In this document: positions 36,734 to 45,559 of the stretch, piece after piece | Layout of the letters: each line of letters opens with the position of its first letter | Position numbering within the stretch: the first letter of the stretch is position 1 | From: Marinimicrobium sp050113635 | Lineage (GTDB): Bacteria > Pseudomonadota > Gammaproteobacteria > Pseudomonadales > Cellvibrionaceae | Assembly: GCF_050113635.1 (NCBI RefSeq) | Contig: NZ_JBNJLT010000007.1 | Location: 124,001-188,000 of the forward strand | Length of the DNA stretch: 64,000 nt | Direction: 5' to 3' | The notes under the pieces: generated by a model | Databases searched by the model: none | Told to the model about the DNA's origin: nothing | Seen by the model: the letters and a program-made list of their open reading frames with translations, nothing else | Made by a program: the position numbers and the translations under genes

Positions 36734-39700
36734 TGCACATCTTCCATAAAGTCGAGTGCCCCCTGCTGGCGAATCACGCGGCGATGTTGTTCCCACAGCT
36801 CGCCGATACGCTCGCGGTTGAGTTGTTGCCGGTCTACCAGCACGCGGGTATTGAGTTCGCCCACGGGCACTGGGCTGGGCACTTTGCTGAACACAAACTG
36901 ATTGCTGATCAGGTCCAGGAAAGGCCCGGCCTTGCTGGTGGGCATGATGAAGATCAGTTGCAGTCCCAGGGTATTGGTAAGATAGTTGATAACGCTCTTG
37001 GAACGGCTCTCGTCCATATGCATAAAAGCTTCGTCGACAATCACCATGCGCAGGTGGCTGTCGCCTTCGTTGAAACGAAAAGCGCTGGTGATCGCGGCGG
37101 CGCGAATGATGTAGGCCGGGGTTTCCAGTTGGCCGCCGGAGCCGGTGCCATACTGGCTGAGGCTGATGGGCTGCTTGCCTTCCGGGTGCTTGAGAATGTC
37201 GTACTGGCGGTAGCGGCGGTAGTCGCTGATGCGTTCCAGTTCGCGCAGGGCCTGCTGCTCGTCGCCATCGAGCAGCAGTTTGAGTAGCCGGTCGCGCACG
37301 GCTTCGGCCTTGGCTGACAGGGGGGTGTCGAACAGGCTGGTGCCGTCTCCCAGGTTGGGGATGTCGATGACTTCCTTGAAGAAACTCCAGTACTCCTTGT
37401 ATTCCGGTATCCACTCCCATTTGAATTCGAAGCGCTCCCGGTCGGCACCGAATTGATGGTGTTCCAGTTCGTCGTTAAGGCTTTTGAGAATGCGCTCGCC
37501 ATCCTTGATGGCCTGGTGAATCTGACTGCACAGGTCACTGACAAAGGTGGTGTTGAAGGTGTCGCGCAGGCTCGCCAGTTTTTCCTGTTTTTCCAGTAGG
37601 ACATTATTGCTCAGGCGGTTGTGCAGCTTGTCCAGCTGCTGGTTCAGGTTGTGGATATGACCGAAGAAGGGTGCGCTGTGCGGCTCTTCTGCTGAGTCTG
37701 TCATTATTTGATCAGCGGGTTGAGCTTGCTGGTTATAACGATCAAGCGTTCGAATTACGTCTGCGGTGGCTTGGTGTAGTTGATTGGTTAGCGTCTTGCT
37801 TTCTTCAACAAAGTCGATGTCACCTTGGGCGTTGTTGAGACGCTCGTCCATGGCTTCGATTCGTGGTTTCACATTGAGGCCTGGCCAGTATTTTATGCAC
37901 GCGTGCAAGTTGGCTTCGGCTTCATCCTGAGATTCCTGAAAGTGCTCGCTCTGGTCCGCCAGCTTGGTGATGGCTGAGGTGCAGGCGCTGAGTTTTTCGC
38001 TGAGCTTGCCGTGGGCCTCGGTGAGGGTTTTCTGCCTGGCTTCGAGATCCTGATGCAGGGCCTTGGCCTTTTGTTGTTTCTTTTCAAGCTCCTGGTGATC
38101 GCTCAGGTCCAGATTGGCCAGGGCCTTTTCGGTTTCCTCCAGTTGCCGCTGGGCATTCAATAAGTGGGTGGCGGCACTGACCCAGTCAAGAGGCTGGAAG
38201 GTTTTGATCTGGTTGTGCAGTTGTTTTACTGCCTGGTAGATATCGGCGGCGTTCTGGTAGTTTTCCTGTAGCTCTGTGAGCGCGTTACGCTGGGCGAGCA
38301 GGTTGCGTTCGCGGGCGGCTTCACCGAAAACCAGGTCGCTGTCGGGAAGGTCACAGCGGAACAGGGCGTAGTTGCCGGAACCAAGACCATCGACGGTGAT
38401 GCCACGGCGGGTGGTGCGGAGGGTTTCGGCATCGTTCACGCGAACTACATTGCCGTAGGAGGCTTTCAGATAATGTTCGGCGGTGCGGTGGCTGAAACGC
38501 AGGGCATGGAACAGGGAGTTGTCGGGGAGGGAGATTTTTTCGGCATCGCGGCGGGCCTGTTCTCCCTGGATGACTCGGGCACGATTGCGTTGTTTACCGG
38601 CCAGACGGCGGACGATACGAATGGCTTCGGCTTCATATTCCGGCTCCACCAGAATGCCAAAGCGGGCGCCGCCGATATACCCCTCGATGGACATGGCCCA
38701 TTTTTCATCTTGCACTTCCACATGGTCGCACAGCACCCGTGGTTCTGCCTGGGGGCATTCCTGGCGGATGGCCTGGAGGGCAACGTCCACATCCTGTGGG
38801 TAGTTCACTCGTTTGGACTCCAGGTTGCGAATCTGTTGTTCGATTTTCTGTTGCTGCTGGTCCAGAGAATCCAGGGCCTGGCCTCGTTTGCTGACCAGCC
38901 TGTCCAGCCGTTGCGTTATGGAGGAGGCTTCCTGGCCGGTTTGGTCTGGCCGCTCGCTGTGCAGTTGTTCGGCCAGTTGGTTGTGCAGCTGTTGTTCGCT
39001 GCGCACCCGGGTAAGGCCTTCTTCCAGGGGTGACAGGTCGATCCAGTCCCGGCCCAGCATCTGGTTGAGATCGGGCAGTGCGGTGTGCCGTTCGGAGAGC
39101 AGAGCCTTGCTGGTAGCACGCCAGTGTTTACTGGCCAGCTCGGGCAGTTCCAGTTCGATGCTGTGGCGGGCCAGCAGGCTCTGGATATTGCGCAGGGCTT
39201 CCAGGTTGGCGTCGCGTTGTTGATCCTGCTCCAGCAGCGGGCGCGCGCCGTCCTGGAGTTGTTGGGTGAGCTGGTCGCGCTGGCTTTCGAGCTGCTGTTT
39301 GTCGCGCAGGGCGGGAATGCCGAGGATGCGTGCTTCCAGCTCCACCCTTTCGTTGTATGCCTGATCGAGGCGTTGTTGGACCTGTTCGGCTTCTTCGCGG
39401 TTGCCTTCCTGTTGCTGGCGCAGGGTGTTCTGTTCTTCTTTTTTGTCCAGGTACTGCTTCTGGTTGCGCTGGAACTGTTGTACGGCGGCACCGTAGGCCT
39501 GGGTGGTAAGCTCAAGCCAGGTTTCCAGATAGTGTTCTGTCTGGCTTTTCGACTGGCCGAGCAGGTTCACGTTCTGTCTGAGTTGCTCCGCCTCTTCAGC
39601 CATGCCGTGAACGGTGCGCATCAGGTCGCGGATGCGCCGCAGGGTGTCGCCCATATCGTGGGGTTCAAGTACTTCGCTGGCGACAAACTGGCTGATGGAC

Positions 39701-40380
39701 TCCACCGGCTTGTAGGCCATGAAGCGGGCGAAGGTACGAGCGGCATTGCGGGCTTCGTTTTGCGATACCGCGTCGCGCTTGCCACGCAGGGCCCCATACA
39801 GCCGTGCCAGATAGGCGCCTTTTTTGTCGTAGGTTTCCACGGCTTTTTTGCCAAACTGCTGGCGCAGCAGGCTGGCGAGCTCGGTGACGGGCACCGCGTG
39901 CTTGCCATCCGGGTACTCGCGAACAAAATGGGACAGACTGAGCATCTCGCCGGGCACGATCATCAGCAGCAATTCGTTTTGCCGGGCCTGGGCGCTGCTG
40001 CCCGCATTGTCCAGGTGCGCGCGCACGCCGATGACAGCGGTGAAAGGTTCTGCGGTTTCGCCTTTGGTGGGGTGAAAAATCCCGGCAATATAGCCGTCGC
40101 TGTTATAGGGGCGAGCGAAGGCACCATCGTCACAGCCGAGTACGTAGGAGGCGAGGGTGCGCACCTGTTTGCCGCCCCGGCCGCGCTGCGTGGTTTCGTC
40201 TTGCCCGGGATTATAGGTAAACAGGTTGTCGTGGGCGGCGGTCATCAAGGTTTGCAGGGCATCAGCGGCGGTGGTCTTGCCGGAGCCGTTGCCGCCGGAG
40301 AACAGGTTCACCGGGCCGTATTCCAGCTCGCCGGCGGGCAGGTTGCCCCAGTTGACGGTAATTGAACGCTTCAGATACAT
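36730..40380 (-). CDS. jetC: Wadjet SMC-like ATPase JetC (MksB-like)
   Basis: Motor subunit of the Wadjet condensin, which extrudes DNA loops and detects small circular DNA. It has 1216 residues. Walker A is GGNGSGKTT (29-37) next to an SMC-like N-terminus (TVNWGNLPAGELEYGPVNLF); very long Gln/Glu-rich coiled-coil arms fill about 280-520 and 680-1000 with a hinge-like globular part between (around ECPQAEPRVLCDHVEVQ and GGARFGILVEPEYEAEAIRI). The ABC signature is GTGSGGQLETP and Walker B is MVIVDEAFMHMD with D1116/E1117. The next gene upstream, jetB, is 55 bp away. Confidence 0.92.
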   Translation of the reverse strand: MYLKRSITVNWGNLPAGELEYGPVNLFSGGNGSGKTTAADALQTLMTAAHDNLFTYNPGQDETTQRGRGGKQVRTLASYVLGCDDGAFARPYNSDGYIAGIFHPTKGETAEPFTAVIGVRAHLDNAGSSAQARQNELLLMIVPGEMLSLSHFVREYPDGKHAVPVTELASLLRQQFGKKAVETYDKKGAYLARLYGALRGKRDAVSQNEARNAARTFARFMAYKPVESISQFVASEVLEPHDMGDTLRRIRDLMRTVHGMAEEAEQLRQNVNLLGQSKSQTEHYLETWLELTTQAYGAAVQQFQRNQKQYLDKKEEQNTLRQQQEGNREEAEQVQQRLDQAYNERVELEARILGIPALRDKQQLESQRDQLTQQLQDGARPLLEQDQQRDANLEALRNIQSLLARHSIELELPELASKHWRATSKALLSERHTALPDLNQMLGRDWIDLSPLEEGLTRVRSEQQLHNQLAEQLHSERPDQTGQEASSITQRLDRLVSKRGQALDSLDQQQQKIEQQIRNLESKRVNYPQDVDVALQAIRQECPQAEPRVLCDHVEVQDEKWAMSIEGYIGGARFGILVEPEYEAEAIRIVRRLAGKQRNRARVIQGEQARRDAEKISLPDNSLFHALRFSHRTAEHYLKASYGNVVRVNDAETLRTTRRGITVDGLGSGNYALFRCDLPDSDLVFGEAARERNLLAQRNALTELQENYQNAADIYQAVKQLHNQIKTFQPLDWVSAATHLLNAQRQLEETEKALANLDLSDHQELEKKQQKAKALHQDLEARQKTLTEAHGKLSEKLSACTSAITKLADQSEHFQESQDEAEANLHACIKYWPGLNVKPRIEAMDERLNNAQGDIDFVEESKTLTNQLHQATADVIRTLDRYNQQAQPADQIMTDSAEEPHSAPFFGHIHNLNQQLDKLHNRLSNNVLLEKQEKLASLRDTFNTTFVSDLCSQIHQAIKDGERILKSLNDELEHHQFGADRERFEFKWEWIPEYKEYWSFFKEVIDIPNLGDGTSLFDTPLSAKAEAVRDRLLKLLLDGDEQQALRELERISDYRRYRQYDILKHPEGKQPISLSQYGTGSGGQLETPAYIIRAAAITSAFRFNEGDSHLRMVIVDEAFMHMDESRSKSVINYLTNTLGLQLIFIMPTSKAGPFLDLISNQFVFSKVPSPVPVGELNTRVLVDRQQLNRERIGELWEQHRRVIRQQGALDFMEDVQ

Positions 40381-40435
40381 GGGCGAGCCTGATTATGAAA
40401 ATTATCGCAATAGAGTGACGAAATGTGAGTGCGGG

Positions 40436-41110
40436 TCATGCCGTTTCCTCGCTGGCACCGAGCAGTTGCGAAAGCACGGTGTCGGTGACCAGACTGGTGA
40501 TGTCCGGCCGGATGGTGAGCCAGCTTTCGCTCTCTTCCAGGCTGGCATCGCCGCTGCGGATTAGTCGTAGCTGTCGCATGCGGCGGAATAGAACCTCGCG
40601 TTCGGTGCGGCCCTCCGGCAATGGACGACCGAGCAGGTTCTTGCTGGCCAGATTGATGGCTTCCAGCGGAAGGGTGGCCTGGCCGTGCTCGTCAATCTGG
40701 CCATCGCGCAGGGATTTGTCGTATTCCGCGCGCAGTACCAGTATCAGTGCCACTTCCTGCTGGCTGAGGCGATTGCGCAGCCCGCTGCTGACGCCCTCGT
40801 CCTGATCCGCTTCACCGGGGATTTCCGCGCCGGGCGGGAACAGCCGCAAGGAGGTGAAGCGGCGTTCGTGATGCAGGCGAATATGCAGGACGCTAAGGTA
40901 ATCTTCCACCAGTTCTGGGATTTGCAGGTAGCGATCGTAGAGCTCCGCCTCCTTTTTACTTTCGTCACGGCACAACACGCCGTGGTCGAGCAGGCGGATC
41001 ATTAACTCCGAGAACTGCGCCTGGGAGACCCCACGGGCCTCCAGCGCGTCATTCAGGGCGTGTTGCAGGGGCTGTTGCCGAGTGTGCTGATCTAGTGTGT
41101 GCTGAGTCAT
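40436..41110 (-). CDS. jetB: Wadjet subunit JetB (MksE-like, DUF4194)
   Basis: KITE-type winged-helix accessory subunit that, with JetA, bridges the JetC heads. It has 224 residues. Recognisable DUF4194 traits are the N-terminal helices (LQHALNDALEARGVSQAQF) and the middle LSQQEVALILVLRAEYDK, with a C-terminal winged-helix region (RMRQLRLIRS, LTIRPDITSLVT). The ATG at 41110 (MTQHTLDQHTRQQ) lies inside the end of jetA, overlapping it by 62 bp in another frame, so the two are probably translationally coupled. No catalytic site is expected. Confidence 0.88.
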   Translation of the reverse strand: MTQHTLDQHTRQQPLQHALNDALEARGVSQAQFSELMIRLLDHGVLCRDESKKEAELYDRYLQIPELVEDYLSVLHIRLHHERRFTSLRLFPPGAEIPGEADQDEGVSSGLRNRLSQQEVALILVLRAEYDKSLRDGQIDEHGQATLPLEAINLASKNLLGRPLPEGRTEREVLFRRMRQLRLIRSGDASLEESESWLTIRPDITSLVTDTVLSQLLGASEETA

Positions 41111-42530
41111 CGAGTTCCAGTTCCAGCAGGAAGCCATCGCGGTGCACGAAATAGTGTTCGTCGCGAATCGGCTCGGTGGGTTCGATACGCAGACGCAAGC
41201 CTGCGGCGGCATGATCGGCGCTGCCCAGCTCAATGATGTGGCTCATGGCCAGCAGGTCGCGGGCGTTGTTAACAGGCAGGTCGCGGTTGTCGATGCGGCG
41301 ACTGGCTCCCAGGGCTTCGCGTAGATAATCGCGCAGTGCGCCGCCATTGATATTGAAGGCTTTTTCCAGCAACTGTTGGGTCGCCAGCTCGCGTCGGGTG
41401 GCAGTGTCGGGCTCATCCAGTTCCACCATGCGGTTGTTTACGAGGCGTTTCGTGCGCTGTTCCCGCAAGCGTACCTGGGCCGGGTCGATGAGGCCCAGAT
41501 GCAGGCTGGCCATGGCATCGCCGGCCTGGGCAAGTCGCTGATCATACGTTGTTTCGTCCAGCTCGGAGAGTTGCTGGCAAAGGCCGACAATATCATTGTG
41601 TTTCTGGCTGTGCAGGTAGCTGAGCTGGCGGATGATAATGTCGGCCCGGCGGGTGAACCCCTGTAGCGTGCGGCGCAGGGCAGGGAGCATGATCTCCGAC
41701 GCGTTTCGCATGCGCGTGTCGATACTGTCCAGCAGCTGAAACAGCACCGAGGCATCCTGGCTGACGACCAGGTCCGGGGCCAGGCGGCGCAGCTCTTGTT
41801 CCGCGAGGGTTTTCCAGGCCCTGGGTTTGCGCTTGATCTTTTCAATGGTGTGGCGGATGCGGTCGCGGTGCTTTTCTACACTGTCGGCGGACATGCGAAT
41901 AGCCACGTCCGGCTGGAAGCGTTTTTCCATGAATTCGAAGAACTGGTCACTGGCCTGTTGTACTAACTGCTGGGCTTCCACTTCCTTCACCAGTTCCCGC
42001 TTGCGCTCTTCCAGTTCGGCGATGATGTCAGTGAAGTCGGCGATGATGCGCTCGGAGTGTTCGTGGGCGTCGAGCAGGTCGTAGACTTCGCCGCGATCCA
42101 TAAAGGCTGACAGGGCGTTGAGGGTGTTGCGCGTATTGCGATGGCGGGTGCGCACACTGCGCCCGTCAATCTCGGCCAGGGTCTGGGTGAACAGCCGACC
42201 AGTGCGGCTGAAGGGATAGGTAGACTGAAAGGACGCTTCGTCCTTGTCCCGTTTCAGCCAGCCATGCTCCACCAGCAGAGTGAGTACCCAGCCGGCCTGC
42301 TCGCGGTTGTTGCGAAAGCGGGTATTGTCTTCGTCGCCGTCCAGCAAGGGTGCCCGCTCCAGGGCTTCGCTGAATACATCCAATACCTGGTCGCGCTTGA
42401 GAGATTCCCCATAATCCGCCTGGGCGCTGTACAGCCGCTCGTGCAGCAGGCGAAGGCATTCGACAACCTGTTCGCGATATTTGCCGGTCAGGGGCTTGAA
42501 AAATTGTGCGCGCTCATCGCTGAAAAACAT
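41049..42530 (-). CDS. jetA: Wadjet kleisin subunit JetA (MksF-like, DUF3375)
   Basis: Kleisin-like subunit closing the condensin ring; first gene of the operon. It has 493 residues: an N-terminal winged-helix part (MFFSDERAQFFKPLTGKYRE, HGWLKRDKDEASFQSTYPFS), a helical middle (LNALSAFMDRGEVYDLLDAH) with coiled coil (IAELEERKRELVKEVEAQQL) and a C-terminal domain ending in ELELDD before a Thr/Ala-rich tail. No Shine-Dalgarno is clear. The 163-bp gap to pncC contains a small hairpin (GGGCTTCAGCCC, 42553-42564) but no sure promoter. Confidence 0.88.
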   Translation of the reverse strand: MFFSDERAQFFKPLTGKYREQVVECLRLLHERLYSAQADYGESLKRDQVLDVFSEALERAPLLDGDEDNTRFRNNREQAGWVLTLLVEHGWLKRDKDEASFQSTYPFSRTGRLFTQTLAEIDGRSVRTRHRNTRNTLNALSAFMDRGEVYDLLDAHEHSERIIADFTDIIAELEERKRELVKEVEAQQLVQQASDQFFEFMEKRFQPDVAIRMSADSVEKHRDRIRHTIEKIKRKPRAWKTLAEQELRRLAPDLVVSQDASVLFQLLDSIDTRMRNASEIMLPALRRTLQGFTRRADIIIRQLSYLHSQKHNDIVGLCQQLSELDETTYDQRLAQAGDAMASLHLGLIDPAQVRLREQRTKRLVNNRMVELDEPDTATRRELATQQLLEKAFNINGGALRDYLREALGASRRIDNRDLPVNNARDLLAMSHIIELGSADHAAAGLRLRIEPTEPIRDEHYFVHRDGFLLELELDDSAHTRSAHSATAPATRPE

Positions 42531-42693
42531 GGCTTTAGGTCATATGAGTAACGGGCTTCAGCCCAATCAGGAGGGGTTGGTCCCATGATCAGGTCTATTG
42601 CCTCGGACATGCTCGGCACGTTTCAAAACGACTGTATTCTACGGGAAAGCGCAGGGGCTTGCACTCACCCTGCGGCTGGCATAACGTGGCATT

Positions 42694-43239
42694 ATGAATA
42701 CTCTATTTCCCCCTGAAGTGCCGGCGGACAGCCGGGATATTCTTGAGCTGGCCCTGGACCTGGGGAAAGCGCTGCAGGCGCGTAACTGGCGAGTCGCGAC
42801 GGCTGAGTCCTGTACTGGGGGAGGCATTTCTGCGGCTATCACCGAGGTGCCCGGTAGTTCCGCGTGGTTCGAGTACGGCCTGGTGACCTACGCCAACCGG
42901 GCCAAGGTGTCGTTGCTTGGGGTTTCGGCTGAAAGCTTGTCGCGTGATGGCGCGGTCAGTGAGTCGGTGGTGATGGAAATGGCTCAGGGCGCCTTGCGGG
43001 TGTCCGGGGCGGATCTGGCGGTATCGGTCAGCGGCGTCGCGGGTCCGGATGGAGGTTCATCGGACAAGCCGGTTGGTACCGTTTGGATCGGGTGGGCGCG
43101 ACGCACGGGAGAAAACGTCGTTGTGGATGCGACGTGTCACCACTTTGAAGGCGACCGGCGCGGGGTGCGTGAGCAGGTGGTGGCGGCTGCCTTGAGACAG
43201 CTGCTGGCGCTGGCCGGGGATTCCCGGAATACTGTATAA
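42694..43239 (+). CDS. pncC: Nicotinamide-nucleotide amidohydrolase PncC (CinA C-domain)
   Basis: Hydrolyses nicotinamide mononucleotide to nicotinic acid mononucleotide in pyridine nucleotide recycling. It has 181 residues: a stand-alone CinA C-terminal domain without the N-terminal molybdopterin-binding part. Markers are VATAESCTGGGISAAITEVP (nucleophile Ser in ESCTGG), FEYGLVTYANRAK and VSGVAGPDGGSSDKPVGTVW. It sits just before recA, the conserved cinA/pncC-recA pair. The recA operator begins a few bases after the stop. Confidence 0.94.
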   Translation: MNTLFPPEVPADSRDILELALDLGKALQARNWRVATAESCTGGGISAAITEVPGSSAWFEYGLVTYANRAKVSLLGVSAESLSRDGAVSESVVMEMAQGALRVSGADLAVSVSGVAGPDGGSSDKPVGTVWIGWARRTGENVVVDATCHHFEGDRRGVREQVVAAALRQLLALAGDSRNTV

Positions 43240-43250
43240 ATATCGATATA

Positions 43251-43266
43251 CTGTTTGCGCATACAG
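43251..43266 (+). promoter_or_regulatory. LexA operator (SOS box) of recA
   Basis: CTGTTTGCGCATACAG matches the CTG-N10-CAG consensus exactly, with the AT-flanked form ATACTG...CAGG. It is 85 bp upstream of recA and overlaps the proposed -35 element. Confidence 0.85.
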
Positions 43267-43282
43267 GTTTTTGGTGTATGCT
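43255..43282 (+). promoter_or_regulatory. Likely sigma-70 promoter of recA
   Basis: TTGCGC (43255-43260), 16-bp spacer, TATGCT (43277-43282). The -35 lies inside the LexA box, as expected for repression by LexA. Confidence 0.65.
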
Positions 43283-43350
43283 TTAATGCACAGATGAGTT
43301 GTTCAGTTTCATTTTTTCAATCAGTTTACGGTTATTGATCGAGGTGTCGG

Positions 43351-44382
43351 ATGGACGCGAATAAAGAGAAGGCGCTGCAGGCGGCTCTGGGCCAGATTGA
43401 ACGTCAGTTTGGCAAGGGCACGGTGATGCGCATGGGTGACCGGGAGCGCGTGGCGATTCCGGCGATTTCCACAGGTTCTCTGGGGCTGGATGCCGCTCTC
43501 GGTATCGGCGGCCTGCCCAAAGGGCGAGTGGTAGAAATTTACGGGCCGGAGTCCTCCGGTAAAACCACTCTGACCTTGCAGGTGATTGCCGAGGCCCAGC
43601 GCAAGGGGGGCACCTGCGCCTTTGTGGATGCCGAGCACGCGCTGGACCCAATCTACGCCGAGAAGCTGGGCGTCAACGTGGATGACTTGATCATCTCCCA
43701 GCCTGACACAGGAGAGCAGGCGTTGGAAGTGAGCGATATGCTGGTGCGGTCTGGGGCCGTGGATGTACTGGTAGTCGACTCGGTGGCGGCATTGACCCCC
43801 AGGGCGGAAATTGAAGGTGAGATGGGTGACCAGCACGTTGGCCTGCAGGCGCGATTGATGTCCCAGGCGTTGCGTAAAATCACCGGTAATATCAAAAATG
43901 CCAACTGTCTGGTCATTTTTATTAACCAGATTCGTATGAAAATTGGTGTTATGTTTGGCAGCCCGGAAACCACCACCGGTGGTAACGCGCTCAAGTTTTA
44001 CTCATCAGTGCGGCTGGATATCCGTCGCATTGGTTCCGTGAAAGAAGGCGACGAGGTTATCGGCAACGAAACTCGCGTCAAAGTGGTCAAGAACAAAGTG
44101 GCGCCGCCGTTCAAGCAAACGGAATTCCAGATCTTGTACGGAATTGGTATCAACCGGCTGGGCGAAGTCATTGATTACGGCGTAAAACTGGGCATCGTCG
44201 ATAAAGCCGGGGCCTGGTATAGCTATAATGGTGATAAGATCGGTCAGGGCAAGAACAATGTGGTCAAGTTCCTGCAGGAAAATCCTACCGTGGCTGAAGA
44301 AATGGAGAGGCGGGTTCGAGGAGAGTTACTGAACATACCGGCCCCCGCCGAGGAGCGTGCTGAGGAAGAGTCTGACGCCTGA
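43351..44382 (+). CDS. recA: Recombinase RecA
   Basis: Strand-exchange ATPase and co-protease for LexA cleavage. It has 343 residues. Walker A is GPESSGKTT, Walker B ends VLVVDSVAAL, and loop 2 lies in IRMKIGVMFGSPETTTGGNA. The short acidic C-terminus (PAPAEERAEEESDA) is typical. The ATG at 43351 follows GAGGTGT. It is SOS-controlled by the operator at 43251. Confidence 0.99.
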   Translation: MDANKEKALQAALGQIERQFGKGTVMRMGDRERVAIPAISTGSLGLDAALGIGGLPKGRVVEIYGPESSGKTTLTLQVIAEAQRKGGTCAFVDAEHALDPIYAEKLGVNVDDLIISQPDTGEQALEVSDMLVRSGAVDVLVVDSVAALTPRAEIEGEMGDQHVGLQARLMSQALRKITGNIKNANCLVIFINQIRMKIGVMFGSPETTTGGNALKFYSSVRLDIRRIGSVKEGDEVIGNETRVKVVKNKVAPPFKQTEFQILYGIGINRLGEVIDYGVKLGIVDKAGAWYSYNGDKIGQGKNNVVKFLQENPTVAEEMERRVRGELLNIPAPAEERAEEESDA

Positions 44383-44485
44383 GAGTGCGGGAAAGAATGA
44401 ACCGAAGTGGCGCCTCAGATGTCTAATTAATGGTCATGGGCTGGTTTTCCGGCCCACGTAACGAATCATTGAGGAGGTAGCTGAC

Positions 44486-45061
44486 GTGGTAAGCATGGTA
44501 CAGCTAAAACGTTTGTTCCCATGGCTGACTTTGGTCATTCTGGCACTACTGGCGGGCTGTAGCAGTACGCCCTCGGTAGTAACGGACTATGACCCTGACG
44601 TCAGTTTCGGGTCGCTGAAAACCTTTCGGGTAGAAGCCACTCAGCAGGAAGATGCCAACAGCCTGCTGATTTCACCGTTCACTCTCAGCCACTTGCAAAC
44701 CGTCATCCACAACCAGTTGTCCTCCCGCTATACCGCGGTGGAGTCCGAGCCGGACTTTGTGGTGCGCTATCACATTGTCGTAGAGGATCGGCTGGATGTA
44801 CGCAGCTATGATCAGCGTTATGGCTTTGGTTACTACGGTTACGGGCCTTGGTATCGCTACCCTTACGCTCCCTCACCGAACCCTCGTATGTATCGTCAAG
44901 GCACGTTGATTATTGATATCTCGCGTGGGGACGATAACAAGCCGCTTTGGCGGGGTGTATCGGAACGGCGCTTGTACGAAGGGTTAACCCCTCAAGAGCA
45001 ACGCCAGCGGCTTTCTGGCACCGTCACCGATATTATGGCGCAGTTCCCTCCGGTACGCTGA
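44486..45061 (+). CDS. DUF4136 lipoprotein
   Basis: A 191-residue predicted lipoprotein: basic N-terminus, hydrophobic segment LTLVILALLAGC with lipobox LLAGC, then a DUF4136-type domain (TDYDPDVSFGSLKTF, PDFVVRYHI, GTLIIDI, LWRGV). A Tyr/Gly/Pro-rich stretch (about 112-133) is a family-like loop. GAGGAGG at 44471-44477 selects the GTG at 44486 over the ATG at 44495. Function unknown; DUF4136 lipoproteins are often outer-membrane associated. Its place between recA and recX is unusual, and the gap after recA could hold its own promoter. Confidence 0.85.
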   Translation: MVSMVQLKRLFPWLTLVILALLAGCSSTPSVVTDYDPDVSFGSLKTFRVEATQQEDANSLLISPFTLSHLQTVIHNQLSSRYTAVESEPDFVVRYHIVVEDRLDVRSYDQRYGFGYYGYGPWYRYPYAPSPNPRMYRQGTLIIDISRGDDNKPLWRGVSERRLYEGLTPQEQRQRLSGTVTDIMAQFPPVR

Positions 45062-45070
45062 TCGTTTGCC

Positions 45071-45559
45071 ATGGATGAAGTAAAGCAAACGGTCAACACG
45101 TCGGATATTCGGCTCGCTGCCATGAATCTGCTGGCGCGCCGAGAACACAGCCGAGCTGAGCTGCACGAGAAGCTGTCGAGGCGTTTTAGTGACACGGCGA
45201 TGGCGGAACAACTCAACGAGGTATTGGAGAGACTGAAGGAGCAGTCATTGCAAAGTGATGAACGTTTTGCCGAGGCGTTTGTGCGCAGTCGGGAATCTCA
45301 GGGTAAAGGCCCGATGCGAATAATGCAGGAGCTGCGGTTTAAAGGCGTTGACGACTCGCTCATCGACGCTTGTCTTGATGATAGGGATGAGCGATGGTGG
45401 GCACTTGCCCGGGAAGTGCGTGTTAAGCGTTTTGGCGACCAGCCTGTGCTATCACCGAAAGATAAGGCCAAGCAGGCCCGCTTTCTGCAATACAGAGGGT
45501 TTTCCCCGGAGCAGGCACGGGATGCTATCGCCAGCGCTCCCAGGCATCCATCACCTTAG
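45071..45559 (+). CDS. recX: Regulatory protein RecX
   Basis: Inhibitor of RecA filament growth. It has 162 residues of three-helix repeats: RLAAMNLLARREHSRAELHE, VLERLKEQSLQSDERFAEAF, GKGPMRIMQELRFKGVDD and the C-terminal ARFLQYRGFSPEQARDAI. It follows the DUF4136 gene by nine bases, so the three genes recA-DUF4136-recX may be co-transcribed. Its last 35 bp overlap the convergent transglycosylase gene. Confidence 0.93.
   Translation: MDEVKQTVNTSDIRLAAMNLLARREHSRAELHEKLSRRFSDTAMAEQLNEVLERLKEQSLQSDERFAEAFVRSRESQGKGPMRIMQELRFKGVDDSLIDACLDDRDERWWALAREVRVKRFGDQPVLSPKDKAKQARFLQYRGFSPEQARDAIASAPRHPSP

Noticed and set aside
36734..37420. N-terminal extension of JetD by about 229 residues
   Set aside because: The extension is Arg/Gln/Pro-rich shadow sequence inside jetC; the coupled ATG at 36733 starts recognisable JetD sequence.
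39085..40365. Open frame of 426 codons opposite jetC
   Set aside because: Hydrophobic-looking but explained by complement of Gln/Glu/Leu-rich coiled-coil codons of jetC.
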